Notes under the pieces: generated by a model
Seen by the model: the letters and a program-made list of their open reading frames with translations, nothing else
Databases searched by the model: none
What the model was told of the DNA's origin: nothing
Translations under genes and position numbers: made by a program
Shown here: positions 56,080 through 64,000 of the stretch, one piece after another
Layout of the letters: each line of letters opens with the position of its first letter
Position numbering within the stretch: position 1 is the stretch's first letter
Assembly: GCF_902635505.1 (NCBI RefSeq)
Contig: NC_045429.1
Span: 425,657,669-425,721,668, forward strand
DNA from: Sarcophilus harrisii
Lineage: Eukaryota > Chordata > Mammalia > Dasyuromorphia > Dasyuridae
DNA length: 64,000 nucleotides
Direction: 5' to 3'

Positions 56080-56390
56080 ACAATATGGTTGGAGGTCAGG
56101 ATTTGGAGTCAGGAAGTTCTAGGTTCAGCTTCTCCTGCCTCTGACTTAAGGGGTCCTGGGTGACCCTGAGCAAATCACTTAACCTTTTTCTGCCTCAACT
56201 TACTCACTTGTAAAATGGAGATAATAGCATCCTTTTCAAAAAGGATCGTTGTGAGGGTCAAATGAGATATTTCTAAAGCATGTAGAAAGGTGTTTGGCAC
56301 TTTCCTTCCTCAGTTTCCTCTTCTATAAAATAAGGGATTGGCTGCTTGATAATTAAAAGTTCCTTCCAGTTCTAATTTTGTGACCCTATA
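56080..56390 (+). repeat. MIR SINE plus MIR 3' scrap
   Basis: 'tttggagtcaggaagttcta', 'tgaccctgagcaaatcactt', 'tacttgtaaaatggag'-like text and 'ggatcgttgtgagggtcaaa' form a MIR. 'cctcagtttcctcttctata' at 56,310 starts a second MIR 3' part. Confidence 0.75.
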
Positions 56391-56759
56391 AACAGTTTTC
56401 TTGAGAACTGCCTGCAGAATGAAGTTATTCTGAGAAAATAATGATTTTTCAGGAATGATTTTATATAGTGACATTGCATTTAAATTTAATGAATAACTTT
56501 TAACCTTGCTTTTAAACCCTCTGAAAACTCCATCATAAAGGCTTTGAAATCTGACCAGGTTTCTAGGGCCAACTGGTATATAAAACTGAACAAGTGAAGT
56601 TTTATCTTTTGGCACCATCACCCTCTCTTTATCTCTACCTTGATGCTCTCTCTCTACCCTGCCTATGTCCCTTGTTTTTTGTTTTTTGTTTTTCTGGCAA
56701 TCATTGTCTTATTTCAGTCATTTTAACCTTTCTAAGATTTTTGTTGAGTCCTTTCAGTT

Positions 56760-57010
56760 GCCTACATTTCTGTGACCCCATTTGAGGTTTTCTTGGCAAA
56801 TATACTGGAGCCATTTGCCATTTTCTCCTCCACTTTATTTTACAGATAAGGAACTGAAGCGAACGGGAATAAGTGACAGACAGGCTCAGGATCATATAGA
56901 TACTAAGTGTCTAAGGCTGGATTTGAGCTCAGATCTTCCTGATAAAGCTACTAAGTGTCTAAGGCTGGATTTGAGCTCAGATCTTCCTGATATTTCAGAC
57001 ACCTAGCTGC
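56760..57010 (-). mobile_element. tRNA-derived marsupial SINE, antisense, with 48-bp tandem duplication
   Basis: 'gaccccatttgaggttttct', 'atttgccattttctcctcca', 'gataaggaactgaagcg', then a unit starting 'actaagtgtctaaggctgga' at 56,902 and again at 56,950, then 'cacctagctgccc'. It is the antisense marsupial SINE with an internal tandem repeat of period 48, identical over about 42 bases. Confidence 0.9.
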
Positions 57011-58724
57011 CCTTGCTGAGACTATATAAACTTAATTACTACTCCCTAGAATGTTTGTATTTTTTAACTTTATTTTCAATTGTAGAGTAAAAGGTGGAGT
57101 ACCTTTTTAAAAAAAATTTCAATATTTTTGCATCATAAAGTAAGTTGAGGACAAAAGTTTTGAGGAGGGATATGTTAGGGGGTCATGTTTTAGGTGCTTT
57201 AGGTGATAGCTGCCTTCTTTTCAGGCTGCAGGAGGACCCACATTAATTTACCTATCTGAATCATATATTGTATGATCACTTTGGGAAGTAACCAATCCAA
57301 GCCTGAAGAAACACTGAACTGTTCCATTTCAAGATATTTTAGGTAGGCAAGTAAGAAAAGTAACTGATATAGGTGGTATTAATGGGCCTAAACTTTGGCT
57401 CTGACATGGCCATTACTTACAATTTTGTTAAATCCTTCAACTGTTCCTCCTTCCACATCTTCCAGTTCCTCCCTTCCAAAAACAACCAACCATTACTAGT
57501 TATTGTTTTTGTGAAAAGTCCTGAACATTCACAGATTGTAACCAATTTGTGTTATGAATTCACAGCTACAGATTACATTCACAGAAAGCAGGAGTTCAAA
57601 ACACATTGGAACATGGTTCTGGAAGTAAGAAGGCTTAAACCAGGTCATAAGAAACAGTTAAAGAATTGAATGTGTTTAGCTTGGAGAAAAGATTTGGAAA
57701 CATGATTGCATGATTTGGAGGATACACAAGATACTGAGTTTCCGAAGGAAGTTTTTGAACATTATTCCAAGACACCCATCCCACCCCCCACATACACTTT
57801 TTATATATGAGGAAAGTGAGATCCAGATAGTGTCACATGAATAATAGAAAAGCCAAAATTTGAATCACATATGATTCCAAATCTCTCTATGTCAAGTGGA
57901 AGGAGAAACTAGATTTGTTCTGCATGGCCCTGGAGAATGGAATTAGAAAGAATGAATAGATATTATAGGGAACTGCATTTGCCTTAATATAAGAAGACCT
58001 TCCTGATAGAGGTGTCTTAAAAAAAACTGAATGGGCTGTCAATCTGAGGCTGAGTGATTGCTTGAGAAGGGGGAACTTGAACTTTACATAGGGGTTATAT
58101 ATTCCTTCAAGCAGTAAGATTTTGTGACCAAATGATCCAAATAGCTTACTAGAGGGGAATGGAAAATCTGGCAGGGATAGGGCTTATAGATGCTAAATAA
58201 ATGTTTTTCATTCATTCTCATTTCACCTTTGCTCTTTATCCTCCAGACCTTGTATCTTATTCTGTGCTGGGTTGATTTGGTTTTGGAGCAGAGAAAGGAA
58301 AGAGGGATTGATAAATAATTGTCTTGAATGGTAAAATGTTATTTTTGTTCCTTTTTTTCTACAAATTAGACATTTTAATTTTAGAATGACTGCAATATAG
58401 CCACCGACCATATGATGAATTCATTGTAATCAGGGTACCAAAAAATTATTAACATGTTAATATGGCGACTGACAAACCAAGCTTTCTGGCCTTTTGGTTA
58501 CAACCTGAGACCCCTTCCTGTGACTGGTCCATAGACAGCTTTTCTTTTCTTCATAGTAAGACCCTAACAGTAACACATAATCAGGCCAACCTTCTTTAAT
58601 GTCACAAAATCTACTTTACTATGGAAGTGAGACTTTATAATGATATAAATTCTATAGGTATAGGCAGTACATATTTCAGCTTAGATGAATTTTCCTTAGA
58701 CATCTCTAGTTGCATGCTTCAGTT

Positions 58725-58990
58725 CTCTCCCTACTCCAATCCATCTTCCCCTCAGATGTCAAATTGATCCTTCTAAGGTATAAGTCTGCCTGTATCACAT
58801 CTTGCACTCCCCATTCAAAAAACTCTAGGGGTTCTCTATTACCTCCAGTTTTTTTCCCATGACAACAGGAAGAATGAAAAAAATCTGGTCTCTTAATTAT
58901 TACTCTCAGGCTTATACTGGGCTAGTTTCCCATACTTCAAGCTGACTTATTCTATTTGATTTTCCATAAACTTAAATATTTTCTCTATAT
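58725..58990 (+). mobile_element. L2 fragment
   Basis: 'ctctccctactccaatccat', 'caaattgatccttctaaggt' and 'attacctccag' parallel the L2 3' region in plus orientation. Confidence 0.55.
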
Positions 58991-59299
58991 TTCTAACTGT
59001 CATTTACCTTCCTCTAAATACTTGGGTTCTGTCACCTATTTTTTCATGAATTTATAGACTCATAGAAGATATTCTGTACTTCATGGCATTGCTAGAGATA
59101 TATCTTACTTAGCTGTTCCTATGATCCATCTGCCAGGACCAGGAAAGCCTTTAATACTTTGTTGCAGTGTTATTCACCATTATGGTGCATTTGTGATAGT
59201 TAGAAGAAAGCATGTTATTTTGGTACCAATAGAAAGACCTTGTGCCATACATATGTGCCCTACCACTCCTATTCCTCTCCCTAGTCTTGAAGGAGCATC

Positions 59300-59640
59300 T
59301 AAGAAAGAGTGTAGAAAAAGGAATACTGGCTCTGGACACAGGAGACCTGGGTTGAAATCGTACCACAAACTTATCAACTGTGAGCTCTCTTCAGCCTCAG
59401 TTATTTCATCTATAAAATGAAAATAATAAATTTTTATAAAAGCTGTGACCAAATCAAGGTTTTTGTGAGGACTGAAAGAAAATAATTTGTAAATCTTTAA
59501 AGTACTTTTTGAATGTCTGATGTAATTAATATGTGTTCATATTGTAAGAGACACCATAATACAATAGAGTTGGCTTTGGGTAGGGAGACGGGTTCACATC
59601 ATGTCTGTGTGATCTTGGGCAAACTTAGCCTTGTCAGGAT
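59300..59640 (+). repeat. MIR SINE and a second MIR scrap
   Basis: 'ggaatactggctctggacac', 'aggagacctgggttgaaatc', 'cagttatttcatctataaaa' and 'taaatctttaaagtacttt' form a MIR at 59,300-59,510. 'gtctgtgtgatcttgggcaa' near 59,602 is a second partial copy. Confidence 0.7.
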
Positions 59641-60599
59641 TATAGGCAGCTCTTTAAGACTTACATGACATGAGGACTAGGATAAGGAAATTTACCCGGA
59701 AAACTCAGGGATACTTAGAGGAAATCTCTGAGAAGAGAGTAATTAACTGGCCTCTGGGGTTCCTCCACATGAATACAAGTGTAAATTAGGAGAATGAATC
59801 CAGAGAAAATGATAAAGTATAAATCTTCTTGGGAATATATCAGAAAAGACATTCCACATTAAGTTGTAAAGTTCTTCAGAATAAAAATTGTTTTATTCTT
59901 TGTAAACTCAGATCTTGGCATTGTACCTGATACCTACTAAGTGCTTCATGTTTATTTATTGGGGGGAAAAAAGACTTATATGACAAAGTACCAGTCTACA
60001 AGTGGTAGAAGGCAGTATCCTACTCCACTGAAATAACAGGTCTAGTTCCTATTTTACTATTCCTAATGTAATTTTTCAGATCTGTCCAAAATTCAGGAGA
60101 AAATAAATTATTTTTCCAGTTTTCCTGAAACAGTACCAGAACATTTATCAAAAGAAATATAATCATCTTGTATAATGGCTAAGCTATATTTAAAAGAAAA
60201 TTTTAACCACCTAGAAAAATTCTGATAGAATATGCTGAATTGGACTTTATGATTTTTGTCTTAGCAGCCAATAGGTTTTGACAGTGAGGAGAAGGTTTAC
60301 ACATAAATTAAAAAGTAGCATTGGAATTATTTAGGGATTCAGGCTGACATTTTGAGGTTTTACTCTCATTTCCAAACAGTTTTAGCTTGTCTGAGTTTCC
60401 TGGCATTCACAGATAATTAACACAAAAAATTCTCATTTGACTTATTGGTCTTGGCCAATCTATTAAAATCAAAATCACTTTACTAAGTATTAATTTTTGA
60501 TTAGGGTGAATGAAATTAGTGATTAGGATATGTAAAAGGAACACAAAAGGAAGTATATAATAAATCCCACATTATCTTCAGAGTTGTTCAATTTGTGCT

Positions 60600-62200
60600 T
60601 CATTACTTACATATGATTCATTAGTATATGTCTTCTTTTACCATCACTTCCATTTCTCTATCCTCAGGACCTCTGTTTTTCTTATTCACTCTTTCAGTAC
60701 CTTTTGAAGACCTTAAGGTTTTTAAGAGGCACTTGTGTCTCCACCCATGAAAATTTTTATTAGTCAGTACTGTATCATATATTACTCTTAATATGTTTAT
60801 CCTTCTAGGTTTCTCTGGGCTCTTGTATTTGTATTTCAAACCACATACACATTTCTGATCTTTTCATCTCAAATACTTAAAAGACCCCTATTTGGTTAAA
60901 AGTCTTCTTGCCCCCTTCCTTCTTCTCAGGATTATATTCAGCTTTGCAAAGTTGGTTGTATGTCTTCATCTTTTGTCTTTTAGAATGTTGTATATCCCAT
61001 GATCTCTCATTTTTAGTAGAAACTGACAGGTCTTATATGGTCCCAACTGAAATTCCTGAATATTTGAACTGGTGTTTTTTTGGTAATATTTTTTCTTTGA
61101 CATGAAAGTTCTGGGTTTTGGTTGTGACATTCCTGGGACTTCTTTTTGGGAGGTGATCCGTAGATTCTATCTTTACTTTGACCTGTGATTCTAATACATT
61201 TGGACAGTTTGCATTTGATTTCTTGTGTCCAGGCTTAAAACAAAAACAACATTAACCACATTGTTTTCAGGGAGCCCAATGATTCTTAAAATCTTTCCCT
61301 TGTTTTTTAAAGGTCAGTTTTTTTATATTAATATCTTATTTTATTCTGTCTTTTCATTTTTTTAGGGGGGGGGTATTTTTTTTAACTGCCTCATGGATTC
61401 ATTGATTTCTATTTCCTTTTTTCTAGTTTTGAATCTCCTTTTCTACAAAGATTTTTCTTAAAGGTCTTTCTCTTCTAAGCTACTCTTTATCCTTCCATTG
61501 TTTTCCTTCAAAATAAATTTTTTTTTTCTATTTTACTTCATTTCCTTTGAGTATTCATATAGTTTTTGTGGAGAAATCCTTTTTTTTTTTAATTTTTTAT
61601 CTACTTGTGTAATGTGCAGGCTAGCTTTCTGGAGGATCTCAGAACCAGCCCAAGTCCTTGGTCTTAGTGGAGGAGGCAGGAGAGCCACCAGGATGATCAA
61701 AAATAAAATGTCTCTCTTCCAGTCCTTCTTGGCCCTTACATACTCTTATTACAATTACATCATTCCATCATACTTGTATGTGTGAACTAGAGAACATCAC
61801 TATACTAAGTATATATGTGAACTAGAGAACAATCATCTCATCAATTCCACTGAGTTAATAATACCTGGTTTCAAGTGTACTTCTCCAGTTCTGGCTCTCT
61901 ACATATTTGCAGTTGTACTCCTTCCTTTTCAGAGGGCTCTGGATTTGCATTAATTTTTGATACTGAGTGATGTTTTTAAAAAATGTACTTTCTTCTCCAG
62001 CTTTAGTTCCTAAACTGTTAGTTTGTGGTAAGATTAGGCTTCCCTTCCTTCCTCCTCTTTACACTTTTGAATGTGTGGTTAGTTTTGTTTGGTTCTTGTC
62101 CTAATCCTTCTTGGATTAGGACAATCCTAAAACCTTCTTGGAACTTTGAGGTTCAGCATGGTAGATGTTCAGGACTGACTCTTTCCCTCCCTCCCCCTCA
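60600..62200 (-). mobile_element. L1/HAL1 ORF1-like relic
   Basis: The minus strand reads, in order, a Lys/Glu-rich coiled-coil part (61,600-61,380), LRIIGLPENN near 61,290 (compare NLRIIGVPE in L1 ORF1), MRDHGIYNILKDKR near 61,000 and FAKLNIILRRRKGARRL just after (compare ARREW...LKEK...YPAKL...G of the L1 ORF1 C-terminal domain). Then follows the open stretch 60,839-60,621 with NILRVIYDTVLTNKNFHGW. This is an old ORF1-bearing L1 or half-L1 (HAL1) copy. A solo LTR splits it. Confidence 0.55.
61608..61903 (+). mobile_element. Solo LTR of an endogenous retrovirus
   Basis: A 296-bp TG...CA unit, starting TGTAATGTGCAGGCTAGC and ending ggctctctaca. It is flanked by a 6-bp duplication, tacttg and tatttg, that has drifted by one base. 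It inserted into the older L1/HAL1 relic. No internal retroviral part is present, so it is a solo LTR fossil. A 6-bp duplication suits a class II (ERVK-like) or related element. Confidence 0.75.
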
Positions 62201-62218
62201 TGTGTGTGTCACGCGCAC

Positions 62219-62221
<3 letters not shown>

Positions 62222-62258
<37 letters not shown>

Positions 62259-62281
62259 TCTCTCTCTCTCTCTCTCTCTAG
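62222..62281 (+). repeat. (TC)n microsatellite ending in AG
   Basis: About 58 bases of TC with one break, then 'ctctctag' at 62,274-62,281. The Ser/Leu-repeat open frames across it are artefacts. Confidence 0.95.
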
Positions 62282-63224
62282 ATAGTGTTACAGATTACAG
62301 AGCCCCTGGTCTCCCTGGAACTTTTGTCAGGGAAGTCCTTTGCTCTTGCTGCCACAGAGAATCTTGCAAAGTTCATCCTGTTTGATCTCTCATAAACCTG
62401 GTGCTCACTTTGCTTTCATTCCTTTTCTAGTCAGGGACTTTTGACAACTTGTTGTAAATTCTAAGGTAGAAGATATCATTACAGTTTCCCATAAATTTTT
62501 GACCATTATTCAATCTGGTGGGAACTTAAAGGTTTTGTTGAAGTAATAGGTATAGTGGAGCTGGGCAGCATGCTCATTTTTAGTGGAAAGTGTGAATTAT
62601 TTGTTTATGAGATGCAATTTACCTATTTTATCTATCTGAAAAAAATACCTTTAGTCATTTGTATAGTGATTTGAGGTTAATTATTATTATTAAGAGACAC
62701 AAGTGCCTCTTAATGTGTATAAAGAACTCAAAGATTTCAATAAAATTCCCCACAAGAACATATTTTCATACTGCCTTGGCTTGTAGTTGCATGGAGTTTG
62801 TTTGCTTGTTTTTTTGGTCAGGACATCAAATCATTATATTTGTTTTTAGTTATATTCATGTTTATTATTAGATATAAAAACTATTATTTGGCTAGGGAAA
62901 ATTGTACCTTTTTATGATAAGAAATAATAGCAATTCTGCTCCATTTTTTGAAAGGTACAATGGCAAAAATTAAAATTATTTTGTGAAATTTTATATTTCA
63001 GGTGTTTGGGTTCTGTTGTTTTGTTTTCATTTTTATAGAGAGTGTACTAGGTTCAGTTACCATCTTTATCCAAATAATTCCCAGAACCATATCTCCAATT
63101 CTTAACTCTTCTAAGCTCAGGTTATGTACCAGTAGTTGCCTATGAAACATTTCAAGTTAGATAGCCATTAGTAAGTAAGCATCTCAAATTCAATAGAATT
63201 TGTTATTTTTCCTCCCAAAATCTC

Positions 63225-63835
63225 TTCTGCTCCAAAGCTTCCCTATTTTTTTCAAGGGCATCGACCACTCTTGATGTTATCTTCCTCTCCACATTCCCCT
63301 TTACCCCACACATGCCAATAGTTGCTAAATCTTGTCGTTTCTTTCTCCACAGCCTCTTTTGATTTTGTGTCTGCCACAACTCCAATCTATCTTCCCTACA
63401 GCTGCCAGGATGACTTTCCTAAAGCATGTCACTTCCCTACTTTATAAACTCCAGAGCCTTCCTCTTAATTTCTGGGGTCAAATATAAATCCTCAATTTGG
63501 CTTGACAGTCTTAATAACTAAGCCCCTTCTTCAGTGTTCTTCTACATTATTCCTCTTCATGCATAATGAGTTCTAGTTTTATTGGTCTACTTGCTATAAA
63601 TGCACACATGATACTCCATTAACTGTGACTCCCCCATTGACTGGAATTCTTTTCTTACTTATTTTCATCTCTTTCAAGAGTTATATTCTACATGAAACCC
63701 TTTCTTATTCTCCTTCCTCCTTATATATATATTCTCCAACCCCCATCTAAGCCCCTGTAATACAGGGACATGTATTACTTTATCTTTACATTTCTAACAC
63801 TTATCCTGCTTTCCTGAGCCCACAGTAGGAGCAGG
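63225..63835 (+). mobile_element. L2 3' end, plus strand
   Basis: 'caactccaatctatcttccc', 'aggatgactttcctaaagca', 'cactccctacttt'-like text, 'gactggaattcttttctta' and 'ttatcctgctttcctgagc' follow L2 order. One of the better L2 copies here. Confidence 0.7.
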
Positions 63836-63859
63836 ACTTACAGAGTAATTGAATAACAG

Positions 63860-64000
63860 CTAAAATTTAAATTTAGTGCTTTGGTTATAGGGAAGGAAAT
63901 ACTTTGCATACATTATCATTTCATAATAAGGATCACTCTTATGAGGAAAATGGGACATGTATTATTATTCCGATTATACCTATCACAAGGTTATAGAAAT
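63860..64000 (-). repeat. MIR-like fragment cut by window edge
   Basis: 'cataataaggatcactctt', 'atgaggaaaatggga' and 'gtattattattccgattata' suggest an antisense MIR-family piece continuing past the edge. Confidence 0.35.

Noticed and set aside
59121-59452. 99- and 90-codon open frames
   Set aside because: They overlap on opposite strands and run into a MIR copy. No homology was recognised.
62025-62385. Open frames with Ser-Leu repeats
   Set aside because: They are translations of the (TC)n microsatellite.

Overview
The window is vertebrate genomic DNA, most likely from a marsupial. The interspersed repeats point there: many 5'-truncated L1 3' ends of the marsupial type, tRNA-derived SINEs of the marsupial MAR1/WSINE1 kind, many L2 and MIR copies, and RTE/BovB-clade LINEs. 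The genes lie in a block I know from human 1q21.2, MRPS21 - PRPF3 - RPRD2, all on the plus strand. Gene names come from recognising the encoded proteins; no database search was possible.

Layout. Positions 1-16,965 are read as intron sequence of MRPS21 and consist largely of nested LINE, SINE and LTR relics. The last MRPS21 coding exon is at 16,966-17,146, with its 3' UTR and poly(A) signal near 17,526. From about 17,550 to 26,740 is intergenic, holding L1, L2, MIR and a 7SL-like relic. A CpG-rich promoter (26,740-27,480) with NRF1, ETS and E-box motifs precedes PRPF3.

PRPF3 is complete. A non-coding first exon ends at 27,441, and fifteen coding exons run from 29,616 to 49,342. Every junction is GT-AG and keeps the frame. 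The exons total 2,052 nt, giving 683 residues plus stop, the length I recall for human PRPF3. The intergenic stretch after PRPF3 (about 49,600-52,500) carries MIR and old L1 copies. A compound CpG-rich region (52,550-54,720) follows and contains the first coding exon of RPRD2 (53,993-54,191). From 54,192 to the right edge is RPRD2 intron 1, with MIR, SINE, L2, an L1/HAL1 ORF1-like relic and a solo LTR.

Function. The three genes serve different housekeeping steps: mitochondrial translation (MRPS21), U4/U6.U5 tri-snRNP assembly in pre-mRNA splicing (PRPF3), and binding of the RNA polymerase II C-terminal domain (RPRD2). They share an orientation and, for PRPF3 and RPRD2, TATA-less CpG promoters. 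Nothing suggests a joint pathway. I did not find a convincing new biological system. The more unusual signals are several RTE-like LINE relics with recognisable reverse-transcriptase motifs, an antisense 7SL-like relic, a small TA-flanked inverted-repeat element, paralogous blocks in two PRPF3 introns, and a split CpG region that could support divergent transcription upstream of RPRD2.
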